A stretch of DNA of 64,000 nt from assembly GCA_965234365.1 (NCBI GenBank), contig OZ248345.1, positions 744,001 to 808,000 of the forward strand, given 5' to 3'. The notes beneath the pieces were generated by a model that made no database searches, was not told the DNA's origin, and saw only the letters and a program-made list of their open reading frames with translations. Source of the stretch: Planktophila grossartii. Its GTDB lineage: Bacteria > Actinomycetota > Actinomycetes > Nanopelagicales > Nanopelagicaceae. Position 1 is the first letter of the stretch; each line of letters opens with the position of its first letter. Shown one piece after another: positions 43,517-51,958 of this stretch. Position numbers and translations under genes: made by a program.

Positions 43517-44671
43517 CTATGAACGAGAATAAGACACATCTAGTTGTGCAGAAGAAATCACTTTTCCCGACATTGCACTAAAAAGATTTACCTCCGTTGC
43601 CTCTTGCGGAGAAATCGTCAATTGCGAGTTCAATGCATACAGATATATCGAATACTTCTTAGATCCTCGTCCTTGTGAGCACGGAGGTGTGTATCCCAGA
43701 GCTTTACCTTGGAAATTTTGCCCTAGTGTCCCAACGTTTGTAGCACCCGCAGGTATGGATGCGACTGTCTTAGGGATGTTAAATACTGTCAGGTAGACAT
43801 GTTTTCCAACATCCACTTCACCGGGACGCAATGGACCAGGAACAGTGTCCATGATCAACACAAGAGATTGAGTATTGGTGGGAACATTGGACCAACTGAA
43901 AGATGGTGAAATTCCTTTCCCATCACAGGTGAAATCTTTTGGAAGAATCCCACCATCCTTGAAATCGGGACTACTTAAAACCATTGATTTTGAGGCAGAA
44001 ACCGCAGGTGCAGCCTTGATAACTTTGCGAAGAAGGATGATGTTGTCCAGCTTCAGATCCGACGACCAAATCAAAGCGGCAGAGGGCGTCCACGTGAAAT
44101 CAAAGTATCCATCTTTTACTCCGACGGTCTCTTCGGAAAACTCAGTCGCTAACTTCCATGATGTGTCTTTATAACTAGGTGAAGCCCAGGTGGAAGGCAT
44201 CTTTACATTAGATGATTTACAGTCATTGATTGGATCATTTGATGTCACGCACTCTGGATTGAGAGGAGCCTTATTGACTGTTAGAACTCTCCAATCATGT
44301 GCAGTTTGGGTGATCACTCGATCAGAGGCAACCTCTCGAATCTGGAGGATTATCCCTGCATCACCTATTTGCTGATTAGGTTTTCCGATGTACTCCAGTC
44401 CTGATGAATTTTCAGTGAAGTCCTTTGCTATTACTGCAATAGTTAACGGGTACGAGGCAGAGAATTTGATTTTCTCGCTATTAAAGGATTTTTCAGTCGT
44501 TAGTGGAACAGAATCCTCGCCTACCTTCTTTCCATTTACATAGAGCGCGAACCAGTTATCAGCCCAAACTTCAGCCTGAAAGGCGATGCTCTTACTTACA
44601 ACTGCGTGTGATGGAGTTGGTATTGCTAATACCAGTATCGAAATAGCTAGAGAAACAAACCTTCTCATCAA
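43517..44671 (-). CDS. Exported protein with C-terminal PEBP/YbhB domain
   Basis: 384 residues. A Sec signal peptide (MRRFVSLAISILVLAIPTPSHA) is followed by a beta-rich region of about 190 residues with VWADNWFALYVNGKKVGED and W-S-spaced aromatic residues, like a carbohydrate- or surface-binding galactose-binding-like fold. The last 155 residues form a YbhB/YbcL phosphatidylethanolamine-binding-like domain (FTCDGKGISPSFSWSNVP, GYTPPCSQGRGSKKYSIYLYAL). Last gene of the exported phosphoesterase operon, overlapping the previous gene by four bases. The fusion is unusual for YbhB, which is normally a stand-alone protein of about 160-180 residues. Confidence 0.8.
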   Translation of the reverse strand: MMRRFVSLAISILVLAIPTPSHAVVSKSIAFQAEVWADNWFALYVNGKKVGEDSVPLTTEKSFNSEKIKFSASYPLTIAVIAKDFTENSSGLEYIGKPNQQIGDAGIILQIREVASDRVITQTAHDWRVLTVNKAPLNPECVTSNDPINDCKSSNVKMPSTWASPSYKDTSWKLATEFSEETVGVKDGYFDFTWTPSAALIWSSDLKLDNIILLRKVIKAAPAVSASKSMVLSSPDFKDGGILPKDFTCDGKGISPSFSWSNVPTNTQSLVLIMDTVPGPLRPGEVDVGKHVYLTVFNIPKTVASIPAGATNVGTLGQNFQGKALGYTPPCSQGRGSKKYSIYLYALNSQLTISPQEATEVNLFSAMSGKVISSAQLDVSYSRS

Positions 44672-45966
44672 TCAGCGGTCCTAATATAAGTATCTCCAAC
44701 TTGCCCGTCGTACAAGATAAAATCAACTTTTGCCTGATTTCCACTTGTAGACACTTTTAGAAATCCAGATCCACCAACACCTTTTCCTGATGTATAGCCG
44801 TACTGGTTCACATTGATTTTATTGCCAGGATGACTTGGTTGTGGGACTGTTTGATAAATAATCCCATCAAGTTCCTGTTTAACGTAAAGATGATCATGTC
44901 CTTTGAAGACAAAGCCAACTTTGTGATCTAACAACAGCTGATGAATAGGCTTGCCCCAGCCAGGTCGATTTGTTTCAAAGCCATAAGTTCCATCATTGTT
45001 CTTGCCACCCCACTCATTCTTCATAGCGATTTCCACTCCCCCTCGAGAGGTTGGATCACCGACTAATAAATGGTGAATATAAATAAATTTATGTTTTTCC
45101 TTAGAATTCTTCAGCGTTTGGACTAGCCAGTCATATTGAGTTTTTCCTAAAGTCCATTCCCAGCCCGCCGGAGTTGGATTCTTCATTGTGTAGGTAAATG
45201 GATCCAGTACTACGTGTAATTGGTCTGGACCAGTAAATGAGTAATAGGCAAGCTCTCCTGTTTGCTCGGGGAAGTACTCTTTCCGATAATTCTTGGTATT
45301 AAAGTTGCTGTATCCAAGTTCACCATCATGATTTCCCAAACAAATCTTTAATGGAACACTTCCTAATTTTTGGTAATACCCCTTCATTAACTCAAATCGA
45401 CCTCGGATATTTGCCTCTGTCTTACTTGGCAATTTATCGACCATAAAAATATCGCCAAGATCCATCAGGAATGCAGGAGAAGCGGTAACAATTTGTTTCA
45501 GTGTTCCCTCATATACTTCTGCGCTTGAATTTTCATCCATGTGAGGATCGGCCTGAATTGCAAACGTGGCCGAAGAAAGCTCTTCACGGTTTGCAGTCTT
45601 GATGCTTCTTTGAGTGAGAGAAGCAAAATTTGGACTCGTACCCATTGCGTATTTCACTCTGTAGTAAACCAGCGAGGTTGACTTCAGATTTGTAACAGTG
45701 AAATTTCTTGTAGATCCTTTGGGGATACTTATAACAGGAGTCTTTCCAGCAATTGAGCTCTTGCTATAGCCGTACTCAATGTAAGCCCTGACTACTGAAG
45801 TTGCTGAAATTGCAGTCATGAAAGTGTTTGCGGTTGGTGTCCCTACGATTTTTGCAGTCACTGGAACTCCGGCCATTGCTTTTCCGATTGGGCTGCTAGC
45901 AAGGATCCCGAGGAGCGAGGCTTTGAGAAAACCACGACGATTCATGAAGTTAAATGGATTACTCAT
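44668..45966 (-). CDS. Tat-exported calcineurin-like phosphoesterase
   Basis: 432 residues. The Tat-type signal is NRRGFLKASLLGILASS. It is followed by an Fn3-like N-terminal domain like that of purple acid phosphatases (VRAYIEYGYSKSSIAGKTPV) and a metallophosphoesterase core with ADPHMD, DLGDIF, GNHDGE, IHHLLVGD and KGHDHLY, i.e. all five metal-binding blocks. Likely releases phosphate from an extracellular ester. It overlaps both neighbours by four bases. Similar in plan to the larger enzyme two genes upstream, suggesting an old duplication. Confidence 0.86.
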   Translation of the reverse strand: MSNPFNFMNRRGFLKASLLGILASSPIGKAMAGVPVTAKIVGTPTANTFMTAISATSVVRAYIEYGYSKSSIAGKTPVISIPKGSTRNFTVTNLKSTSLVYYRVKYAMGTSPNFASLTQRSIKTANREELSSATFAIQADPHMDENSSAEVYEGTLKQIVTASPAFLMDLGDIFMVDKLPSKTEANIRGRFELMKGYYQKLGSVPLKICLGNHDGELGYSNFNTKNYRKEYFPEQTGELAYYSFTGPDQLHVVLDPFTYTMKNPTPAGWEWTLGKTQYDWLVQTLKNSKEKHKFIYIHHLLVGDPTSRGGVEIAMKNEWGGKNNDGTYGFETNRPGWGKPIHQLLLDHKVGFVFKGHDHLYVKQELDGIIYQTVPQPSHPGNKINVNQYGYTSGKGVGGSGFLKVSTSGNQAKVDFILYDGQVGDTYIRTAD

Positions 45967-46922
45967 TTGCGTTGATATACCTCTGTTCTTGTAGATCCAT
46001 TTGAATTGATAAACTGCATATTCACCTCTTTGAGTGAGGCTGTGTATTTAACGTGAAAATCACTCCCATTGAATGTGTACTTCAAATCAAATGATGAATC
46101 CCCCACACGCTCAAACCCTGTAATAGCAGCACCTCTCAAAGGTTCACCGGCAGGCCTGAAGGCCTTTGTTAACGATTGTGGATCTACTTGACCATCAATC
46201 TCTGTCACTACCCCCTTAAACCCACCATTTATATATGGATAGCTCTTAGTTGCGTGATAGTGATAATTCTTTTTAGAATCGAAGTGGCCATTAAAGGTAT
46301 CTAGTCCAGTCACTTTCTTTCCATCCACCTCGCTTTCTCCATAGATGGGAAAGCCATCAAGTGCGTATGCAATTGGAACTTTCTTACCAACAATCGTTTG
46401 GAGATGAGTTGGTGCGATGTGATAGTGATAATCATCAGCTCTACCACAGTGGCCGCCCCAATCATCGAGTTCACCGGCAAGGAGTGCATCATCGCCACGA
46501 TTATTAAGTGCGTTAAAGATTGGAACGCCATTAACGGCTATAGCAATAGCACCACGCAAGAAGTGATTCTTTGCAGAAATTGGATTACTCGCGATCGCTG
46601 GTTTTATCGGAATTGACCAAGCATTAGTACCTGTGTAGTTCTGAATGGTCGGAACTTGTTGTTGCCAACTCTTGATACCCACCATCATCTGATGGGCAGG
46701 AATTCCATAGCTTTCAACCAGATAATACTTTTCGCCTTTAAATACTTTTACAGATTTAGCAAAGGCGGTAAATCCTGGAAGTTTTGCAGAAGGAAGAGCG
46801 GATGCAGGCTCAATAGAAAGTATCGAATTGGCAAATACAAGACCTGTCGCTAAGCCAGAAAGTTGAAGAAACTTTCGTCGATCCACATCGGATAAATGCC
46901 TAACATCATGCTCATGGTTCAT
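45963..46922 (-). CDS. Tat-exported YHYH-domain protein
   Basis: 319 residues. The Tat-type motif DRRKFLQLSGLATG lies near residue 14. Two YHYH motifs are seen: CGRADDYHYHIAPTHLQ and KKNYHYHATKSYPY, separated by the conserved YALDGFPIYGESEVDG, which defines the YHYH family (PF14240). The function of the family is unknown; the histidine clusters suggest metal binding. It is sandwiched between two phosphoesterase genes with a four-base overlap and a two-base gap, so it probably works with them. Confidence 0.85.
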   Translation of the reverse strand: MNHEHDVRHLSDVDRRKFLQLSGLATGLVFANSILSIEPASALPSAKLPGFTAFAKSVKVFKGEKYYLVESYGIPAHQMMVGIKSWQQQVPTIQNYTGTNAWSIPIKPAIASNPISAKNHFLRGAIAIAVNGVPIFNALNNRGDDALLAGELDDWGGHCGRADDYHYHIAPTHLQTIVGKKVPIAYALDGFPIYGESEVDGKKVTGLDTFNGHFDSKKNYHYHATKSYPYINGGFKGVVTEIDGQVDPQSLTKAFRPAGEPLRGAAITGFERVGDSSFDLKYTFNGSDFHVKYTASLKEVNMQFINSNGSTRTEVYQRK

Positions 46923-46924
46923 CG

Positions 46925-48490
46925 CTAGGCCTTGGGCTTCACGATATAGCTATGTGCCACGCTTAAATTCTTTCGCGCCGAATCTTTGCTTCTGGCAGCT
47001 AGAAAGTACTCGACTTTCGCCTGTGCTGGAGCAACAGTAACTCGAACGTGGCCAGAATTTGGTGCCTTTGTTCCACTCTTATATGCATCATCATTAAACA
47101 TGGAAAATGTGTCATCAGCCGGATTAGGCATCGATTGGTAAATCAAACCGTCGCGCTCTTGAGTGCAGAAAATGTGATCATGACCTTGGAAGAATATAGA
47201 AACTTTGTTTTTCACCATCAAGTCATGGATTGGTAACTCCCAATTTGGGCGCTCCTTAGCAAATGTTGACTGGCCCTTCGGATCCTTGCCTCCCCACTCA
47301 TAATTAGTAGAAACCTCAATGGCTCCACGACCAGTGCCCATTACGTGGTGTGCAAATACGAATTTATATTTGGCTTTGCTAGTTTCGAGCGTCTTTTTCA
47401 GCCAGGCATACTGTTCATCACCAATTCCAATATTCCAAAGATTGGTAACTTTTCCATTGCCCGTTGGTGCTGCCGGTGCAGTTGCAACTGGTGTAGCGCC
47501 GCCATTCTTCTTTCCGCCGCCCCCGCCACCACCTCCACCTTTGGTTGCAGAGGGGTCCTCTACGCCCGCAACGTTGTCCACGGGATTACTTGAGTGCCAA
47601 TAAGGATCAAGTGTCACAAAGAGAGCGTCGCCCCAAGTCCATGCATAGTAATCTCGAGGAAGTCCTACACCTGCAACAGGTGTTGTATTTCCTGAATAAA
47701 AGGAATCAGGTGCTGGCAGTGGGTAATACTTCAAACGAGCATTGCCAGCTAAAACCGCTGGGTTAGATTCGGTTCCATCCAGCAGGTAGGCAGCAGCTTG
47801 TTCGTGGTTGCCATTTACAAGAAAGAGCGGAACTGAGCTAGTTGCAGTTGTTAACCAATTTCTATGAGTGCTATAGATCTTTTCGACATTGACTTTATCT
47901 GCTTGCCCCTTGCCGATGAGAGGATCAATACTGAAGTCATCGCCCATCATGATGTGAAAATCTGGTTGCTGGGCTGCAATATTGGCAAGAGTTACTCCAT
48001 ACAGCTCCGCATTAAACATTTTTCCAGCACGCTCTGGGTGAGTATCTCCATGAACTGAGAAACTAAATGTGGATCCTGCCTTGCGAGCAGTAGTGAATGA
48101 ATATTGCTTTCCATTTACAAAGTTTGCATCTGAAGCGCCCTTGTAATTAACTCGGTAGTAGACCTTCGTGCCAGCACGCAAACCTTTGATATCAAAGACT
48201 GCTGGAGCACTTGGGGCCGTTTGCAATTGAGACGTCTTACCTGAATAACGTGTCTTTGAAGTTCCAAACTCAACAAACGTTGTGATGGGTTGTGAGGATA
48301 AAACACTTACTGCGATTGAGGTATTGGTTGGCCGACCCAGAACTTGAGTTATCACTGGCGCGGTAACCCCAATTGCCTTCCCGATGGAAGTGCCTGCAAC
48401 TGCTGTTGTAGCGGCCATCAAAAGAAGGGATCTGCGGGTGATTGGAGCCTTGGCCCATGATTTCAACAAGTATGCGGAGTCATTAGTCAT
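46925..48490 (-). CDS. Tat-exported calcineurin-like phosphoesterase with polyglycine insert
   Basis: 521 residues, first gene of the operon. The Tat-type signal is ITRRSLLLMAATTAVAG; an Fn3-like domain follows (about 50-130), then the metallophosphoesterase blocks SVHGDTH, MMGDDFS, NGNHEQ, FAHHVMG and QGHDHIF. Between the third and fourth blocks is a low-complexity insert with nine consecutive glycines, then KKNGG and an Ala/Pro/Thr stretch, not present in the paralogue. Substrate unknown; phosphate acquisition is inferred. Confidence 0.86.
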   Translation of the reverse strand: MTNDSAYLLKSWAKAPITRRSLLLMAATTAVAGTSIGKAIGVTAPVITQVLGRPTNTSIAVSVLSSQPITTFVEFGTSKTRYSGKTSQLQTAPSAPAVFDIKGLRAGTKVYYRVNYKGASDANFVNGKQYSFTTARKAGSTFSFSVHGDTHPERAGKMFNAELYGVTLANIAAQQPDFHIMMGDDFSIDPLIGKGQADKVNVEKIYSTHRNWLTTATSSVPLFLVNGNHEQAAAYLLDGTESNPAVLAGNARLKYYPLPAPDSFYSGNTTPVAGVGLPRDYYAWTWGDALFVTLDPYWHSSNPVDNVAGVEDPSATKGGGGGGGGGKKNGGATPVATAPAAPTGNGKVTNLWNIGIGDEQYAWLKKTLETSKAKYKFVFAHHVMGTGRGAIEVSTNYEWGGKDPKGQSTFAKERPNWELPIHDLMVKNKVSIFFQGHDHIFCTQERDGLIYQSMPNPADDTFSMFNDDAYKSGTKAPNSGHVRVTVAPAQAKVEYFLAARSKDSARKNLSVAHSYIVKPKA

Positions 48491-48731
48491 GTGAAAACTG
48501 TAAATTGGTTAGCAAACTTTCTCCATAACTCTCAAGTTAGAAGCCACAAGGAAAGTCCTGTGAATTTCATGTGCCCAGCACGTATTCAATTAACTGTGCT
48601 CAATAAAGTAGAAGAGTCGCCCTATAAACCGGAAAGGCTCATTTATGGATCAAAACCCCTGATTGTCAGCCCTATGGTGTTAAATAGGAACCAAGTAGGA
48701 ATTTCTAGTAAGTGGAGAACATGAAGTACAT

Positions 48732-48761
48732 GGTCACTGGTTCGATCCCAGTATCGTCCAC
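48732..48761 (+). repeat. Right attachment repeat (attR)
   Basis: Exact 30-bp copy of the tRNA-Val 3' end, isolated from any tRNA; it marks the right boundary of the island. Confidence 0.9.
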
Positions 48762-48772
48762 GTAACGAAGTG

Positions 48773-48810
48773 AAAAAACCCACCGCCACATCTGTGACGG
48801 TGGGTTTTTT
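48773..48810. terminator. Bidirectional intrinsic terminator beyond attR
   Basis: AAAAAACCCACCG pairs with CGGTGGGTTTTTT, with CACA/TGTG continuing inside the loop after one mismatch. It ends uraA on the minus strand and, before the island came in, would have ended the tRNA cluster on the plus strand. Confidence 0.88.
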
Positions 48811-48819
48811 ACTTTTTAA

Positions 48820-50082
48820 TTATTCAGCTTTACCTGCCGCCTTATTGAGCGCACGTAGAAGCTGGTATCCAACGACAGCAACGAGAGTTCCGTTGATGAT
48901 TCCGCCGAATGAGTAATCGCCACGCTTCCATGTCATATCGGCGATACCGATAATCAACGTTGTTGCAGCGATAAAGAGGTTTGTTGAATTTCCGAAGTTG
49001 ACCTTGTTTTCGATCCAGATCTTTGCACCGAGAACACCGATCATTCCGTAGAGAGCTACTCCCACACCACCGAGAACTCCCGCTGGAGTCGCACTGAGAA
49101 CCGCCCCAAACTTTGGAGATAGTGAGAGAAGGATTGCACCGATTCCTGCAACCCAATATGCAGCGGTTGAGTAGATACGTGTAGCGGCCATTACGCCGAT
49201 ATTTTCCGCGTATGTGGTTGTTCCTGAACCGCCACCCGCTCCTGCAAGAGTTGTTGCAACGCCATCAGCGATAAGTGCATTACCCATCTGGCCATCAAGG
49301 TCCTTGCCTGTCATTGCAGCAACTGCCTTAACGTGCCCAACGTTCTCAGCGATGAGAACGAGTACAACTGGCAGGAAGAGCAAGATTGCGTTGACATCAA
49401 ATGATGGTGAAGTGAAAGTTGGAAGTGCAAACCACTTCGCAGCCTTCACGCCATCGAAGTTGATATCTCCCTGAATTGCCGCAAAGGCGTATCCGATGAC
49501 GATTCCGCCGAAGATGCTGATGCGGCCGAGGAAACCCTTCGACAAAGCTCCGATAATCGCTACCGATGCGAGAGTCACAATTGCTGTAACTGGCGCAGCT
49601 TTGAAGTTGTTATTCGCAGCACCTGCAAGGTTGAGACCGATAATCATGACGATGGAACCGGTGACAAGTGGAGGCAGAAGCCAGTTGATCCAACCAATTC
49701 CGACCGCGTTGACGATGAGGCCAACAATGGCAAGGAGTACACCAGTTGCAACTACGCCACCAAGTGCGACCGCAATTCCACCGCTCGCTTGTGCAGCTGC
49801 GATAGGAGCTAAGAATGCAAAGGATGATCCAAGGTAGCTCGGAACTTTATTCTTGGTCAGCGCCAGGAAGATTAAGGTTCCAACGCCGGAGAAGAAGAGT
49901 GTGGTGCTTGGCGGGAAGCCTGTGATGATTGGAACTAAGAATGTTGCGCCGAACATTGCGGCGATATGTTGAACACCAACGCCGATAGTAAGTGGCCAAG
50001 CGAGACGTTCATCCGGCTTTACAACTTCACCATCTTTAACTGACTTACCATTTCCATGCAGATTCCACGATAGAAGCGACAT
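48820..50082 (-). CDS. uraA: Uracil/xanthine permease (NCS2 family)
   Basis: 420 residues, about 12-14 membrane helices, typical NCS2: HIAAMFGATFLVPIITGFPP at the N-terminus, VLIAENVGHVKAVAAMTGKD with the substrate-binding Glu region, and GGGSGTTTYAENIGVMAATR. UraA-like proteins import uracil with protons; xanthine or other nucleobases cannot be excluded. The leader contains complementary segments that can cover the ribosome-binding site. Shared role with PyrR (uracil to UMP) is plausible. Confidence 0.92.
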   Translation of the reverse strand: MSLLSWNLHGNGKSVKDGEVVKPDERLAWPLTIGVGVQHIAAMFGATFLVPIITGFPPSTTLFFSGVGTLIFLALTKNKVPSYLGSSFAFLAPIAAAQASGGIAVALGGVVATGVLLAIVGLIVNAVGIGWINWLLPPLVTGSIVMIIGLNLAGAANNNFKAAPVTAIVTLASVAIIGALSKGFLGRISIFGGIVIGYAFAAIQGDINFDGVKAAKWFALPTFTSPSFDVNAILLFLPVVLVLIAENVGHVKAVAAMTGKDLDGQMGNALIADGVATTLAGAGGGSGTTTYAENIGVMAATRIYSTAAYWVAGIGAILLSLSPKFGAVLSATPAGVLGGVGVALYGMIGVLGAKIWIENKVNFGNSTNLFIAATTLIIGIADMTWKRGDYSFGGIINGTLVAVVGYQLLRALNKAAGKAE

Positions 50083-50155
50083 TGCATTCCTTCCAGATTC
50101 AGTTAAAAGTCACAGAGTGACTGTGACCGGGGAATGCAAAAAGGGTAAATCTGAA
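50082..50155 (-). promoter_or_regulatory. Structured leader of the uracil permease mRNA
   Basis: On the minus-strand RNA, UUGCAUUCC (50139-50131) is exactly complementary to GGAAUGCAA (50090-50082), which spans part of the ribosome-binding site and the A of AUG. Inside lies a seven-pair hairpin GUCACAG/CUGUGAC (50127-50109). A further eight-base segment UUCAGAUU (50155-50148) can pair with AAUCUGGA (50099-50092, one G-U), crossing the first pairing. This could be a pseudoknot or two exclusive states controlling translation. Confidence 0.5.
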
Positions 50156-50164
50156 CCACTGAGT

Positions 50165-50188
50165 AACCTCGAATAGACACGAGAGGTT
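50165..50188. promoter_or_regulatory. Inverted repeat between uraA and lysE genes
   Basis: AACCTC and GAGGTT arms 12 bases apart in the divergent promoter region. Possible operator; no matching second copy found nearby. Confidence 0.3.
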
Positions 50189-50205
50189 TGGGGTAGATTT
50201 CACAG

Positions 50206-50814
50206 GTGATTGCGCTCATTCCTGGATTTCTTACCGGACTTTCCCTGATTGTCGCTATCGGTGCCCAGAATGCCTTCGTCATCCGTCAAGGTCTACTTCG
50301 AAGCCATGTTCTACTAGTCGTTGCCGTCTGCTCGCTTTCGGATGCGATTCTCATCATTCTCGGTACCGGTGGTCTTGGCGAAATAGTGAAGGCTAATGAA
50401 GAACTACTCACCTTCATTCGTTGGTTCGGCGTTGCCTATTTAATTTGGTTCGGCATACGAAGTTTGCGATCTGCATGTAAAGAGAATCAGCTTCTCGCAT
50501 CAGGCGCTGCTGAAACCTCGTGGAAGAAGATTCTCGCGACTGTTCTTGCACTCACCTATCTCAATCCTCACGTCTACCTCGATACAGTCATCTTCGTAGG
50601 CAGTATTGCTAACCAATTCACCACAGATCGTTGGTACTTCGCCTTTGGCGCTTCCCTTGCCAGCCTGGCTTGGTTTACCTCAATTGGGTTTGGCGCTCAG
50701 GCTGCATCGAAACTCATGTCCAAACCAATCTTCTGGAGAATCTTTGACACCTTTGTAGCGCTCATCATGTTCTCTATCGCGTTGACTTTGGCGCTCTTCG
50801 ACTTTTCTGCCTAA
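50206..50814 (+). CDS. LysE/ArgO-family amino acid exporter
   Basis: 202 residues, about six membrane helices. MIALIPGFLTGLSLIVAIG plus AQNAFVIRQGLLR is the LysE N-terminal signature, and LNPHVYLDTVIFVGS is the second conserved block. Exports lysine or arginine in characterised members. The start is GTG, five bases after TAGATT and with no Shine-Dalgarno, consistent with a leaderless message. Confidence 0.92.
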   Translation: MIALIPGFLTGLSLIVAIGAQNAFVIRQGLLRSHVLLVVAVCSLSDAILIILGTGGLGEIVKANEELLTFIRWFGVAYLIWFGIRSLRSACKENQLLASGAAETSWKKILATVLALTYLNPHVYLDTVIFVGSIANQFTTDRWYFAFGASLASLAWFTSIGFGAQAASKLMSKPIFWRIFDTFVALIMFSIALTLALFDFSA

Positions 50815-50834
50815 TTCCGATTTCTCCAGAATAA

Positions 50835-51341
50835 TTGCGAGATACTTCTCGGGTGCAGCGAGTCATCAGAAGTGCGAGCAGCGGTATTTCGCTTAACATT
50901 GCCGCTTTGGTAGCACACCATCTTGGTGGCGGTCATACGGTCTCTGGACTTTCACTCCTATCTTCGCTTCTCGTTCTTGTAGCTATCTCTCTCATATTTT
51001 CGCATTCAGATCTTGAAGGCCCTCGGCTTGCGCTATTGATAATTTTTTCTCAACTATTCACTCACATAATCCTTGGAGCCAATTCAGGAAATTCCATATC
51101 CATGGTGATAAGCCACATCCTGAGCGGATTATTCGTCTACTCATTTATTGCACATATTGACCAGGCTATTTTGTGGTTGAGTACTAGATTCGCTCCAATT
51201 CTTCTCGAAGCTCCAGCCAGCCATTTTCTTCCTCATAAATCATTCGTAGCTTTCCAACGCATCAGCCATTCCCTTTCTCGTCGTTTTGTAGCATTTCAAT
51301 ACTGGACTACCTCTCCCCCGTTAGTTGTGAAGTTTTCATAA
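50835..51341 (+). CDS. Unknown small membrane protein next to copper genes
   Basis: Up to 168 residues, start uncertain (TTG as given, or GTG at 50853). Three to four hydrophobic segments (LSLLSSLLVLVAISLIFS, LALLIIFSQLFTHIILGA, SISMVISHILSGLFVYSFIA) with histidines in or next to them (HHLGGGH, SH, THI, SHI, AHI), then a C-terminal tail of about 50 residues with several HFLPH/HSLS histidines. Not recognised. It has the same orientation as the YcnI-like and CopC-like genes 29 bases later, so a copper-related membrane role is a reasonable guess. Confidence 0.6.
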   Translation: MRDTSRVQRVIRSASSGISLNIAALVAHHLGGGHTVSGLSLLSSLLVLVAISLIFSHSDLEGPRLALLIIFSQLFTHIILGANSGNSISMVISHILSGLFVYSFIAHIDQAILWLSTRFAPILLEAPASHFLPHKSFVAFQRISHSLSRRFVAFQYWTTSPPLVVKFS

Positions 51342-51370
51342 CATCCAACTAACTTTAGAAAGGTATTACC

Positions 51371-51958
51371 GTGAAAAAATATTTCATTTCCGCTGTATCC
51401 GCATTTGCCCTACTCGCAATAGCGGCTTCACCAGCAAACGCTCATGTTTCGACCAATCTCAAAGGATTTTCTGATGTCGCAGGTCAGTCATCTACTGTGT
51501 ACTTCAGATTGGGGCATGGCTGCGCTTCTGGATCTAATCACTTCGGAACTTCAATCTTTGAAATCGTCGTTCCCGCGGTTGCGGGCACCCCGAAACCTGA
51601 GTTCAAGCCAGGATTTAAGACATCTGTAGTTGCTGCGGCGACAAAGACGGCAGCAGGTACTCCAGAGAACTACAAGGTCACTTGGATTTCAAAGCTTCCA
51701 TCGTCAATCGTTGATGATGGAACTTTTGCTGATTTCGGAATAAGTCTGAAGTGGTCTGCTGATATAAAGGCGCTCACGAAAGTGAATTTCCCAACCACGC
51801 AGGTATGCAAAGCAGGAACACGTGATGTCACTTCTGGGGTTAAGGCCCCCGTTACGATGTATCTTCGCTGGATCATTACCGACGGAAGTACTCAAGCTGC
51901 AACCACAGATACTGAATTCGGCCCTGCACCGTCTGTCTCTGTTAAACCAGCAGCATAA
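51371..51958 (+). CDS. YcnI-like DUF1775 exported copper-binding protein
   Basis: 195 residues. The Sec signal ends PANA and the mature protein would begin HVSTN, the N-terminal histidine used for copper in YcnI-type proteins. The DUF1775 core includes RLGHGCASGSNHFGTSIFEI and ends near YLRWIITDG. The C-terminal membrane anchor of Bacillus YcnI is missing, so this form may be released or held by another protein. GTG start with AGAAAGG upstream; its stop touches the CopC-like ATG. Confidence 0.87.
   Translation: MKKYFISAVSAFALLAIAASPANAHVSTNLKGFSDVAGQSSTVYFRLGHGCASGSNHFGTSIFEIVVPAVAGTPKPEFKPGFKTSVVAAATKTAAGTPENYKVTWISKLPSSIVDDGTFADFGISLKWSADIKALTKVNFPTTQVCKAGTRDVTSGVKAPVTMYLRWIITDGSTQAATTDTEFGPAPSVSVKPAA

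Larger units (their letters stand above)
40824..48761. mobile_element. Integrated genomic island in tRNA-Val
   Basis: About 7.9 kb bounded by perfect 30-bp repeats, with a tyrosine integrase gene directly beside the tRNA. Contents in order: integrase, promoter and structured leader, winged-helix-like protein, GNAT acetyltransferase (opposite strand), and a four-gene exported phosphoesterase operon. The left half is visibly more AT-rich than the chromosome and has long gaps, unlike the packed neighbours. No transfer, capsid or relaxase gene is visible, so it is probably mobilised or a remnant rather than self-transmissible. Confidence 0.88.

Noticed and set aside
48491..48724. 77-codon open frame between the phosphoesterase operon and attR
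   Set aside because: Starts with GTG without a ribosome-binding site, lacks any recognisable domain, has unusual composition, and covers the region where the operon promoter must lie.
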